A stretch of 25,125 nt of DNA from JBOGWP01 sp050693875. GTDB lineage: Bacteria; Actinomycetota; CADDZG01; JAHWKV01; JBOGWP01. Below the pieces are notes generated by a model. It saw only the letters and a list, made by a program, of their open reading frames with translations, was not told where the DNA came from and ran no database searches. Both the position numbers and the translations under genes were made by a program. The DNA lies in contig JBOGWP010000163.1 of NCBI GenBank assembly GCA_050693875.1, positions 1 through 25,125 of the forward strand, given 5' to 3'. This document shows positions 1 to 7,689 of the stretch, one piece after another. The number at the start of each line of letters is the position of its first letter. The first letter of the stretch is position 1.

Positions 1-4
1 GGGG

Positions 5-232
5 AGGGCAGGCCCTCCCCGCGGGCCCCTCCCAGAAAAGCCACCCGGCGCCGCCGGACACTGGTCGGGCCAGCGGAGCCGGCCCTCTTCAACGAAGCGC
101 GCAGCCTCCTGCGAAACCAAAGGCTCGCCTTCGTGCGCGGGCAGGGCAGGCCCTCCCCGCGGGCCCCTCCCAGAAAAGCCACCCGGCGCGGCCGGACACT
201 GGCCGGGCCGGCGGAGCCGGCCCTCTTCAACG
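5..232. repeat. Two ~90-bp direct repeats, 138-nt period, hairpin-bearing
   Basis: Copy 1 (5-94) and copy 2 (143-232) match at all but about three positions and are separated by unrelated sequence. Each contains a hairpin: 205-223 is a perfect 8-bp stem with a 3-nt loop in copy 2, and 67-85 is the same stem with one mismatch in copy 1. Positions 1-20 form a 9-bp stem around a 2-nt loop, and copy 2 keeps its inner part. The repeats lie just downstream of the minus-strand polysaccharide operon that ends at 251, so they may act as transcript ends or as a dispersed intergenic repeat. The array may continue to the left of the window. One frame is open across both copies because the period is a multiple of three, but its product is an arginine/proline-rich string that I do not consider a gene. 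Confidence 0.75.
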
Positions 233-250
233 CGGTATATGCCTCCCGCG

Positions 251-664
251 TCAAGAGCCTCCCTCCTGGCGCTTGGCCTCCTCGCCGGCGGCGCCTCGGA
301 GCAGCGCGCGCAGCACCTGGTTCTGTGCGGCGTGGTAGGCGTTCAACTGGTCGGTGAGGTAGCGAAGCTGCCAAGCCGCGAGCGGCCGCAGGAGCCGCTT
401 GACCGCCCGCATCACCGGCGCCAGTCCGGGGCGTGACGAGTCGATGGGAATGGCAGGGTCGAAGCTGTAGCGAGAGAGCATCTCCACCAGCGCCTCCAGG
501 CCCTCGCCCTCCGAGCGCGCGCCGGGCGGCGCGATCTCGAGGAAGAGCCGGTCGAGGACCTCGCTGGTATTCGGCGGGATCTCGCCCCGTGCCCGCTTCT
601 CGGCGGCGAGCACACGCGCGCGCTCGACGACGTCGGCATAAGGGTCCTCGCCGTCGGGCGTCAC
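251..664 (-). CDS. Small hypothetical protein with a basic amphipathic C-terminal helix, end of Wzm/Wzt operon
   Basis: I do not recognise a named family for this 137-residue protein. The start is a GTG that overlaps the Wzt stop by 4 nt and is preceded by a near-perfect Shine-Dalgarno, AAGGAGG at 672-678, 7 nt upstream, so it is very probably translated. Residues 1-60 are charged and helical. Residues about 80-130 form a basic, amphipathic stretch (VKRLLRPLAAWQLRYL followed by a Gln/Asn-rich helix) with no true membrane segment. Similar stretches occur in the tails of methyltransferases and glycosyltransferases of actinobacterial polysaccharide clusters, and one is present in the methyltransferase at 7690-8937. 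I infer a membrane-surface or scaffold protein for the glycan machinery. Function is unproven. Confidence 0.8.
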   Translation of the reverse strand: MTPDGEDPYADVVERARVLAAEKRARGEIPPNTSEVLDRLFLEIAPPGARSEGEGLEALVEMLSRYSFDPAIPIDSSRPGLAPVMRAVKRLLRPLAAWQLRYLTDQLNAYHAAQNQVLRALLRGAAGEEAKRQEGGS

Positions 665-1860
665 GCGCTCGCCTCCTTCCGGACCGCGGCCCCCTCCAGC
701 GCAAAGCCCGCCGGAAGGAAGAGTCGGCCGGGCTCCTCCGAGTCGCTGTGCATCTCGAACCGTGTGCTGCGGTCGGTGGCGGCGTAGATCGTGAGCCCAT
801 CCCGGGAGTGGACGCCGATCGTGAGCGTGAAGAGCCCCTCCCGCATCGGGAGCATCGGGAACTCGATCCGCAGGCGAGCCGGCCCGGGATCGAGGGCGAC
901 CCGGAGGAACCGCCAGTTCGTGTTGGTCCCGAAGATGTGCTGCCCGGCGCTGTCGTGGATGTTGACCGAGAAGATGGGGTCGGCGACGAACTCGCGAGCA
1001 TGGATCTCGGCCGCGACGGTCATCGCGTGACCGGCGAGGTGGACCTGGCTCTCCTCCATCTCGTCGTTGAAGAGCTTGACCTCCTCGATCTCGACCGCAC
1101 CGACGACCTGAACCTTCTCGCCGGCCGGGGTCGTCGAGATCTTCTCGCGGTACCCGCGCACGACGTCGGTGGGGTTGCCGCGGCCGGCCATCACGCCGTG
1201 GTCCAGCCAGACTGCCTCGTCACACATCTCTCGGACCAGATCGACGGCGTGGGTGACGAGAATGATGGTGCGGCCCTCGGACTGGAACTCCCGGATGCGC
1301 CGCAGGCACTTGTCCTGGAAGGCCTCGTCGCCCACGGCGAGCACCTCGTCGACGAGCAGGATGTCGGGGTCGAGGTGCACGGCGACGGCGAACCCCAGGC
1401 GGACGAACATGCCTGAGGAGTAGTTCCGAACCGGGTTGTCGATGAAGGTGTGCAGCTCGGCGAAGTCGACGATGGAGTCGAAGGTACGGTCGATCTGCTT
1501 GCGGGACAGGCCCATGATCGAGCCGTTCAGGTAGACGTTCTCGCGGCCGGTGAGGTCGGGGTGGAAGCCGGCTCCGAGCTCCAGGAGCGCGGCGATCCGA
1601 CCGTCGATCCGCACCTCCCCGCTGGTGGGCGTCAGGATGCCGGCGATGATCTTGAGCATCGTCGTCTTCCCCGAGCCGTTCGCGCCGACGATGCCGAAGG
1701 TCTGTCCGGGTTCGATGCCGAAGTCGACGTCTCGCAGCGCCCAGAACTCCTCGTATTTCCGAGCGCGCCGGAAATGGATGAGCTTCTCCTTCATCGTGGT
1801 GTACCGCTCGTGATGGAGCTTGAACCGCTTCGAGACCTGACTGACTTCGACCGCCGGCAT
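661..1860 (-). CDS. wzt: ABC transporter ATPase for polysaccharide export (Wzt type)
   Basis: This 399-residue cytoplasmic ATPase would power export of a lipid-linked polysaccharide through the permease encoded just upstream. Walker A is GANGSGKT (59-66), the signature is YSSGM (147-151), Walker B is DILLVDE (166-172) and the switch histidine is H204. Residues about 250-399 form an extra domain like the Wzt C-terminal carbohydrate-binding domain, which in O-antigen exporters recognises the terminal modification of the glycan. A terminal methyl group is one such signal, and three methyltransferases lie nearby. The ATG shares one base with the permease stop and has a GAGGAG Shine-Dalgarno 5 nt upstream. 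A longer upstream reading in this frame runs inside the permease gene and is not used. Teichoic-acid exporters (TagH) are related, but the C-terminal domain favours Wzt. Confidence 0.93.
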   Translation of the reverse strand: MPAVEVSQVSKRFKLHHERYTTMKEKLIHFRRARKYEEFWALRDVDFGIEPGQTFGIVGANGSGKTTMLKIIAGILTPTSGEVRIDGRIAALLELGAGFHPDLTGRENVYLNGSIMGLSRKQIDRTFDSIVDFAELHTFIDNPVRNYSSGMFVRLGFAVAVHLDPDILLVDEVLAVGDEAFQDKCLRRIREFQSEGRTIILVTHAVDLVREMCDEAVWLDHGVMAGRGNPTDVVRGYREKISTTPAGEKVQVVGAVEIEEVKLFNDEMEESQVHLAGHAMTVAAEIHAREFVADPIFSVNIHDSAGQHIFGTNTNWRFLRVALDPGPARLRIEFPMLPMREGLFTLTIGVHSRDGLTIYAATDRSTRFEMHSDSEEPGRLFLPAGFALEGAAVRKEASA

Positions 1861-2753
1861 CACAGCTCCTCGGCGAAGTTGGCTTCGATGCGTGCGAAGA
1901 CGAACTGGCCGACCACGACGAGGGCCAGCCCGGCGGCCGCGACCCACCCCAGGTGCTGGAGGTACCAGCCGATCGGGCGGTCGAGGAGGATGTGGGTGAC
2001 GTTCCCATTCACCCGCGGGGCGGTCTGGTTGTAGAAGGCGCGCTGAAACGACATGACGATCGTTGTCATGGGATTGAGGAGGTACAGGCCGAACAGCCCG
2101 CGCGGGGTGAGCTTGTCGAACACAAGGCCGACCTGGTAGACGATCGGCGTCATCCAGAACCACGCCAGCAGCGCGAGCTCGAGGAAGTGCTGGATGTCTC
2201 GTAGGTACACGGTCAGCCCGGAGAGCAGAAGGCACAGCCCGGCGAGCAGTACGATCTCTACCAGGAGCGCGAGCGGGACCAGCACCAGGTACTCGTTCGT
2301 GAACGGGTAGCGAAAGACGAGCATGAAACCGAGCAGCACCAGCATCTGCAGGAAGAAGTGGAAGAGCGCGCCGCCGATGCTCGCCAGCGGCAGCACCTCG
2401 CGGGGGAAGTAGACCTTCTTCAAGAGCGCGCCATTGCTCACGATCGACCCCGCCCCCCCGGCCAGCGACGAAGCGAACAGCGTCCACGGAAGAAGCCCGG
2501 AAAGCAGGAACACCGGGAAGGCCGGGATGCCCGTTGGCAGGAAGATGGTAAAGACGACGTAGAAGACCACCAGATAGAGCACGGGGGTGAGCATCGACCA
2601 CAGGAATCCCAGGACGGACTCCTTGTAGCGAGCCCGCAGCTCACGGCGGATCAGATTGAAGAGGAGCTCGCGGTAGCGCACCACCCGCGCGAGCCTGCCG
2701 AACAGTCCGGCCGAGCTCGGGGCGGCCTGCACCATCTGCTTTGCCGTGCTCAA
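1860..2753 (-). CDS. wzm: ABC-2 type polysaccharide export permease (Wzm type)
   Basis: This 297-residue integral membrane protein forms the channel partner of the Wzt ATPase. About six hydrophobic segments are visible, starting with FLWSMLTPVLYLVVFYVVF near residue 50, after a basic amphipathic N-terminus containing RRELRARYKESVLGFLW, a pattern typical of the family. The length is normal. The start is taken as TTG at 2753 because GGGGAG stands 6 nt upstream; an internal ATG at 2735 is the alternative. The stop overlaps the wzt start by one base, which suggests coupled translation and matched subunit amounts. About 80 nt without recognisable features separate it from the methyltransferase upstream. 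The substrate cannot be read from the sequence. Confidence 0.93.
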   Translation of the reverse strand: MSTAKQMVQAAPSSAGLFGRLARVVRYRELLFNLIRRELRARYKESVLGFLWSMLTPVLYLVVFYVVFTIFLPTGIPAFPVFLLSGLLPWTLFASSLAGGAGSIVSNGALLKKVYFPREVLPLASIGGALFHFFLQMLVLLGFMLVFRYPFTNEYLVLVPLALLVEIVLLAGLCLLLSGLTVYLRDIQHFLELALLAWFWMTPIVYQVGLVFDKLTPRGLFGLYLLNPMTTIVMSFQRAFYNQTAPRVNGNVTHILLDRPIGWYLQHLGWVAAAGLALVVVGQFVFARIEANFAEEL

Positions 2754-2835
2754 GGCGCGCTCCCCACTGTGAAGACGCGGGTCATGATATCGACTCCCCG
2801 GCTCCCGAACGTTCAGGGCGAGCTGCAGGGCTCCC

Positions 2836-3591
2836 TCATGGTCGCTCGCCGCCGAACAGCTGAAAGGGGAGCCCAGGCCGCCACAGCGGCACGCGCTCGA
2901 AGGCGCGCTCCAGCGGCACGCCGAAGGGGAGGTTCGTGACGAAGGGGGGGAAGAACCCGAAGCGCCGCAGATCGGTGTCGACCAATCCCGCTCGTTCCAT
3001 CCAGGGGAACAGCAGCTGCGGCTTCATCCGCAGCAGTCCCTTCTCGCTCGACCACCGCATCTCGGGCGTGAGGAAGATCTGGACGTAGTAGAGCGGATTG
3101 CTGGGGTTGGGCTCGATGAACGCGACACGCCCCCCCGGCCGGACGAGGCGTGACGCCATCGACAGGCAGGCCTCGACGTCGTGGACGTGGTGGAGCACGA
3201 AGAAGCCCACCACCGCGTCGAAGCGCCCGTGCATGTCGGCGGGGGCCTCGACGATGTCGAGGGCGTGCACGGGAATGCGTCCCTCCGATTCCCCGCGGAT
3301 CGTCTCGAGAAGCTGGGCGGACAGGTCCATCGCCTCGACGCCCACCCCGCGCTCGGCCAGGATCAGCGTATAGCGCCCCATTCCGGCCCCCACCTCGAGA
3401 ACGCGGTCGCCGGGTCCGATCCTGGCGAACTCCATCATCCGGTCGACGTGGCGTCGCAGGTAGGCGGAACCGGTCGGCTTCAACGTCCGCTGCTCGGCCT
3501 GCTCGAAGTATTCGCGCTGCAGCCGGCTGTGCTCCCGGAACTGCACCTCTTCGTCGCTTCCGGTGGGACCGGTCGGGGCCGGTCCTCGCAC
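2836..3591 (-). CDS. Class I SAM-dependent methyltransferase
   Basis: This is a 251-residue soluble methyltransferase with the Rossmann SAM-binding motif LEVGAGMGR (65-73), an acidic residue at the end of the next strand (VEAMDLS), a motif-IV-like stretch (FDAVVGFFVLHHV) and a motif VI stretch with RPGGRVAFIEPNP. A proline/aromatic C-terminus (FFPPFVTNLPFG) may contact membrane or a lipid substrate. The reading frame is open much further upstream, but the real start is placed at GTG 3591, which has GAGG 5 nt before it and lies 8 nt after the stop of the GT2-methyltransferase gene. The context (same strand as wzm/wzt) suggests methylation of a sugar or glycan terminus, which in some Wzt systems stops chain growth and marks the chain for export. 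The acceptor is unknown. Confidence 0.88.
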   Translation of the reverse strand: MRGPAPTGPTGSDEEVQFREHSRLQREYFEQAEQRTLKPTGSAYLRRHVDRMMEFARIGPGDRVLEVGAGMGRYTLILAERGVGVEAMDLSAQLLETIRGESEGRIPVHALDIVEAPADMHGRFDAVVGFFVLHHVHDVEACLSMASRLVRPGGRVAFIEPNPSNPLYYVQIFLTPEMRWSSEKGLLRMKPQLLFPWMERAGLVDTDLRRFGFFPPFVTNLPFGVPLERAFERVPLWRPGLPFQLFGGERP

Positions 3592-3598
3592 GTCCACC

Positions 3599-5185
3599 TC
3601 AGTTGGCCTGCTGCTCGACCGCACCGTCCGCGGAAGCCTTCGAGGAGGGTCCGATGTGCAGAGCCGGCCGGTGCCCGTTCGTGGCCGGGGCCGCCCGGGC
3701 GCCGGCTTGCGAGCCGGAGGGCACTCTGGCCGGTGGCGCGACCGCCAATACCGAGAGCCCGAATGGCAGGTCACGGTGGGCAAGCCAGCGCATCTCCATT
3801 GCGCAGACGGCGGAGAGCAGCCGATTGAGGGGGGCCGGCACGGGGAAGTCGTCGGCCGTCTCCGACCTTCCGACAAGCGGCCGGATCTTGCGGAACAGCC
3901 AGGCCAGCGGCAGGAGCCAGGAGTGGAAGTAGGTGACCCGTTCGGGGGCGAAGCCCGTGGCCTCGAGCTCGGCGGCGAGCTGGCGGCGCGTGTAGCGGCG
4001 ATAGTGGCCGAGCACGTGGTCGGCGTAGCTCCACATCCACTGGAACGCCGGTACCGTCACGATCAGGATCCCGTCGTCCGCGAGCACCCGGCGGATCTCG
4101 CGGAGGAGCTCCTCGGGGCGGGGGTGGTGCTCGATCACGTCGAGGGCAAGCGCGGCCGAGAAGGATCCCGATGCGAAGGGGAGCGCACCCGCCTCCCCCC
4201 GAACAAGCCCCGTGATGCCGCGGGCGCGGGCGAAGGCGAGCGCATCGGTCGAGAGGTCGACGCCGACCACGGGCACCGACGCAGACACCTCGGCGAGGAC
4301 GCCTCCGGCCCCGCACCCCACGTCGAGGCACGGCCCCGCCGGCCTCCGGCCGTCGATCGCCGCCTTCACCATCCGCCGCTTGGCCACGTGCCACCAGTGC
4401 CGCTCCTCGGCGCTCGCCATCATCGCGATCGCTGCCGGGCTCGGCACGCCCAGCTCGTGCACCTTTCCCCGCCCCAGGCGGCGGACGATCGTCACGATGT
4501 CGCGGGACATCCGCAGCGCCTCCCGCGGCACCGAGAGCTTGCTCCCCGCGTCGTGCGCCCAGCGGATCGGCACCTCGCGGACGTCGAAGCCCAGCCGGAC
4601 GGCCAGCACGATGAGCTCGGCGTCGAAGGCGAACCCGTCGAGGCGCTGGTAGCGGAACATCTCGCGGGCGACTTCGCGGCGGAACAGCTTGAGCCCGCAC
4701 TGGGTGTCGCGGAACTCGATCCGCGCCAGCTTCCGGAGGAGGAGGTTGAACAGGCGGCCCCCGCGCTCGCGGTACCAGGGCTGGCGAACCTCCAGCACCG
4801 ACTCGGGCAGCCCTCTCGACGAGATCGCCACGTCGGCTCCGTTCGCCATCTCATCGTAGAGGCGGGAGAGGGCATCCGGCCCCGCGCTCAGGTCGACGTC
4901 GCAGTACCCCACCACCGGGGCGGCGGCCCTCCTGATGCCCGCACGCACGGCGGCGCCCTTTCCGCGGTGACTGATCTGGACCAGCCGGACCGCGATGCCG
5001 TCGCCGGGGCCGGCCATCCACTCTCGAGCGACGTCCGGAGTGGCGTCGGTGCTCCCGTCGTCGGCGACGACGATCTCGAGGCGCAGCCCGGAATGCACCG
5101 CGAAGCCCGCGAGGCGCTCGAGGGCGGCGGGCAGGCGCGCCTCCTCGTTGTAGGCGGGCAGGACGAGCGAGAGGTGCGGTTCCAC
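3599..5185 (-). CDS. GT2 glycosyltransferase fused to a SAM methyltransferase
   Basis: This is a two-domain protein of 528 residues. Residues 1-240 are a GT2 enzyme of the dolichyl/polyprenyl-phosphate sugar transferase type (Alg5/DPM-like): LPAYNEE at the N-terminus, ADDGSTD (41-47), RGKGAAVRAG and the DxD metal site CDVD (D96, D98). Residues about 250-480 are a class I methyltransferase with LDVGCGAGG (287-295) and a later YRRYTRRQL motif common in sugar-modifying methyltransferases. A poorly ordered Ala/Gly/Ser-rich tail follows. I see no C-terminal membrane helices of the GtrB/DPM3 type. Start is GTG 5185; the only SD-like stretch is GGGAGG about 12 nt upstream. It opens the minus-strand operon and is divergent from the YfhO gene, which suggests it supplies a lipid-linked sugar to that enzyme. 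The fusion makes coupled transfer and methylation plausible. Confidence 0.9.
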   Translation of the reverse strand: MEPHLSLVLPAYNEEARLPAALERLAGFAVHSGLRLEIVVADDGSTDATPDVAREWMAGPGDGIAVRLVQISHRGKGAAVRAGIRRAAAPVVGYCDVDLSAGPDALSRLYDEMANGADVAISSRGLPESVLEVRQPWYRERGGRLFNLLLRKLARIEFRDTQCGLKLFRREVAREMFRYQRLDGFAFDAELIVLAVRLGFDVREVPIRWAHDAGSKLSVPREALRMSRDIVTIVRRLGRGKVHELGVPSPAAIAMMASAEERHWWHVAKRRMVKAAIDGRRPAGPCLDVGCGAGGVLAEVSASVPVVGVDLSTDALAFARARGITGLVRGEAGALPFASGSFSAALALDVIEHHPRPEELLREIRRVLADDGILIVTVPAFQWMWSYADHVLGHYRRYTRRQLAAELEATGFAPERVTYFHSWLLPLAWLFRKIRPLVGRSETADDFPVPAPLNRLLSAVCAMEMRWLAHRDLPFGLSVLAVAPPARVPSGSQAGARAAPATNGHRPALHIGPSSKASADGAVEQQAN

Positions 5186-5220
5186 TTCCAGGGCGGAGCC
5201 TCCCGGAATCGGGGCTCCGA

Positions 5221-5226
5221 TAGGAT
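5221..5226 (+). promoter_or_regulatory. Candidate -10 box for the YfhO gene, nearly symmetric with a minus-strand -10
   Basis: TAGGAT ends 9 nt before the ATG at 5236. Read on the minus strand the same site is TATCCT, which would place a start about 28 nt upstream of the GT2-methyltransferase gene at 5185. One box may therefore serve both divergent genes. The AGGA inside it could instead act as a Shine-Dalgarno 10 nt before the ATG, so the assignment is tentative. I see no convincing -35 on either side. Confidence 0.35.
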
Positions 5227-5235
5227 ACCGGCATC

Positions 5236-7671
5236 ATGGCAGCCGAGGCCCGGGGCCGGGCAAGCACCGGCTCCGTCGGCTCGTACCCTCGGCGGACCCG
5301 TCTCCTCGCGCTCGGCATGCTCGGCGCGATCTGGCTCGCGTTCACCTTCCCCGCCTTCGCCGGGAAGGCCCGATTCCCTATGGACTTCCCGGAGGCGGTC
5401 CTCGGCGTACCGGGAGCGATCGCGAACCCCGAGCTCGGCGACGCTTTCTTCGTCGAGTACCCCTGGCACGCCTACCTCGGGAAGCGTCTGCGGGAGGGCC
5501 ATCTTCCGCTGTGGGACCCCCACCGCTTCGGTGGGACTCCCTTCGCTGCCAACCCGGTCATCGGCGTCTGGTATCCGCCCAACTTGATCTTCGCGACCGG
5601 CCACACCCTCCTCGGCCTGACCGTCGTCGCGATCGGATCGATGCTGGCCGCGCTGCTGCTCGCCTACTGGTTCCTGCGGGTCGAGGACCTCCATCCCTAC
5701 GCCGCCGTCGCTGGGGCGGCGGGATTCGTCTTCTCGGCGTTCATCTTCAAGTGGAGTGCGCACACCTCGATCCTCGGCAGCTCGATGTGGCTTCCGCTGA
5801 TCCTCGGCGGGTTGGAGGTGGCGCGCCGTGGCCGGGCTCGCCGCGGCGTCCTCCTCGCCGGGGCGGGGCTTGCCTTGTCGGTGCTCGGCGGCCACGCTCA
5901 GGTCGCCCTGTACGTGTGGGCGGCCGCGGGGTTGTGGGCGGCGGTGGGGATCGTCGCGTCTGCCGCGCAGGCCCGGGCGGCCGGCGGGCAGGCCGCCGGC
6001 GTGGTGCTGCGCGGAGCGGGGCGAGGTGCCGCGGCGTTCGCGCTCGGGCTCGGGCTGGCTGCGGTGCAGATCGTGCCCGCCGCCGAGATGGCGGGTCAGA
6101 TCGTTCGGCAGAAGGAGACCTACGAACGCATGGCCCCGACCGCCCTGTGGCCGCGGCACCTGGGGGCTCTCCTGATCCCCGACTACTACGGAAACCCCGT
6201 CGATCGCAACAGCTTCAACTACCGCGGCGACACGGCCTCGAACTACACCGAGACGGCGCTCTATGCGGGGATCCTTGCTCTCCCCCTGGCCGTTGTCGGC
6301 CTCGTGCACCGCCGCGGGCGCCTACCCGTGTTCCTCGGCCTCATCACCGCGATCGGCTTCCTCGCCGTGTTCGGCGCGCCGTTCGCGCTCCGCACGCTGG
6401 CTGCGCTCCCGGCGTTCTCGCGGATGCACTTCGTCACGCGGTTCATCCTCTACCTCGACCTGGGGTTGACGGCCCTCGCGGCCGTCGGGCTCGACGTGCT
6501 CCTCCGCCCGTCGTCTCGCCGCCGGGTCGCGACGCTGGCGATCGCGTCGGCGGCCGTGCTCGCGGCGCTCGCGGTCCTGACCCTGACCCGTCCGTGGACG
6601 CCGCTCCCCGCCGGCTACCTCACGCCTCGGGGCCTGCGGGCGATGCTGATCGTTGCCGCGGGGGCCGCGGCGGGGATGCTGTGCGTCAAGGTTCCGTCAC
6701 GTGCTGGCGTGCCCGGACTCGCGGTCGTGGCGTTGGTGGGCGTAGATCTGTGGTTCTTCGGATTCCACTACCACACCTACGACAAGCCCCGACCGGTCAT
6801 CCCGCGGGCTCGAGCCCTCGAGCGGCTCGAAGCCGAGGCCGGCCCGCGGGCGCGCTACGCCAACTTCGGCGCAAGCCCCCCACCGAACAGCTCGCTCAAC
6901 TTCGGTCTGTACGACCTCGGCGGCTACGACGTGTTCATCCTCTCCCGGTTCGTCGAGCTCGCCGGCATTGCCGACGACCAGAGGCTGCATGCGCTGCGGA
7001 ACTGGGTCGGCCCATTCCGCCTCGAGTCGTTCGACTCGCCGATCATGGACCTGCTGGGCGTCCGCTTCGCCATCACCGGGCCGGACGACGCCGTGCCAGG
7101 GAACCGTGTCGGCGGTCCCGGCTTCGCCATCGTCGAGCGGTCCCCGTTACCCGCGGCGTTCGTCGCCACATGCTGGGAGCTGCTCCCACCCGAATCGGTC
7201 CTGCCGCGGCTGTTCACCATGACCTCGCCGGAGCTTCGATCGACCGTGCTGGCGCAACGCGGCGACGTCACCCGCGCCCAGCTCCCTGCGACGCCGGCTC
7301 CGGGATGCCCCGACGGACCGGCGGCGACGATCGAGCGCTACGAGCCCGAGCGCGTCGTGCTGCGCACCCCGCCCGGACCGGCGGGGGTGCTGGTGTTGAC
7401 CGACGTCTGGTACCGCGGCTGGCGGGCGACGGTCGACGGCCGGGGCGCCCCGGTGCTCCGGGTCGACCACACCCTGCGCGGCGTCCGGGTGGGGCAGGGC
7501 GCGCACCGGGTCGAGCTCGAGTTCCGGCCCTGGTCGCTGCAGGGGGGCGGGGCGGCCTCGATCTTGAGCATCCTCAGCGCGCTGGCGTTGCTGCTCTGGA
7601 GGAGGAGTGTGCGGCCGCAGGCCGGGCGGGAGGCGGAAGCATCGCCGGCGCGGGCCGCCTACCCGGAGTAG
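5236..7671 (+). CDS. YfhO-family multi-pass membrane protein (GT-C type glycosyltransferase)
   Basis: This 811-residue protein has at least ten hydrophobic segments between about residues 25 and 500 and a last one near residue 780 (AASILSILSALALLLW). Between them is a soluble region of about 250 residues that should lie outside the membrane. The early loop EYPWHAYLGKRLREGHLPLW and the following GGTPFAANP and WYPPN stretches are hallmarks of YfhO proteins. In Bacillus and Listeria, YfhO works with a GT2 enzyme that charges undecaprenyl phosphate; YfhO then transfers the sugar to a cell-surface polymer. The divergent Alg5-like GT2 at 3599-5185 fits that partner role here, but the pairing is inferred. 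The start is the ATG 50 nt from the divergent gene. The C-terminus converges on the methyltransferase at 7690 with an 18-nt gap. Confidence 0.88.
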   Translation: MAAEARGRASTGSVGSYPRRTRLLALGMLGAIWLAFTFPAFAGKARFPMDFPEAVLGVPGAIANPELGDAFFVEYPWHAYLGKRLREGHLPLWDPHRFGGTPFAANPVIGVWYPPNLIFATGHTLLGLTVVAIGSMLAALLLAYWFLRVEDLHPYAAVAGAAGFVFSAFIFKWSAHTSILGSSMWLPLILGGLEVARRGRARRGVLLAGAGLALSVLGGHAQVALYVWAAAGLWAAVGIVASAAQARAAGGQAAGVVLRGAGRGAAAFALGLGLAAVQIVPAAEMAGQIVRQKETYERMAPTALWPRHLGALLIPDYYGNPVDRNSFNYRGDTASNYTETALYAGILALPLAVVGLVHRRGRLPVFLGLITAIGFLAVFGAPFALRTLAALPAFSRMHFVTRFILYLDLGLTALAAVGLDVLLRPSSRRRVATLAIASAAVLAALAVLTLTRPWTPLPAGYLTPRGLRAMLIVAAGAAAGMLCVKVPSRAGVPGLAVVALVGVDLWFFGFHYHTYDKPRPVIPRARALERLEAEAGPRARYANFGASPPPNSSLNFGLYDLGGYDVFILSRFVELAGIADDQRLHALRNWVGPFRLESFDSPIMDLLGVRFAITGPDDAVPGNRVGGPGFAIVERSPLPAAFVATCWELLPPESVLPRLFTMTSPELRSTVLAQRGDVTRAQLPATPAPGCPDGPAATIERYEPERVVLRTPPGPAGVLVLTDVWYRGWRATVDGRGAPVLRVDHTLRGVRVGQGAHRVELEFRPWSLQGGGAASILSILSALALLLWRRSVRPQAGREAEASPARAAYPE

Positions 7672-7689
7672 AGCGGGCCCTCCCGGCCC

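Noticed and set aside
1..357. Open plus-strand frame spanning both left-edge repeats, with an in-frame 46-codon period
   Set aside because: The product is Arg/Pro-rich, lacks a start signal and overlaps the end of the well-supported gene at 251-664. An open frame is expected in GC-rich DNA, and the 138-nt period being a multiple of three is likely chance.
3592..3876. Longer N-terminus for the methyltransferase at 2836-3591
   Set aside because: It lies inside the GT2-methyltransferase gene in another frame and has shadow-like composition. A GTG with a good SD sits just after the upstream stop.
7672..7689. Small GC hairpin between the convergent YfhO and methyltransferase genes as a terminator
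   Set aside because: The stem is about 5 bp, overlaps gene ends and has no T-run on either strand.
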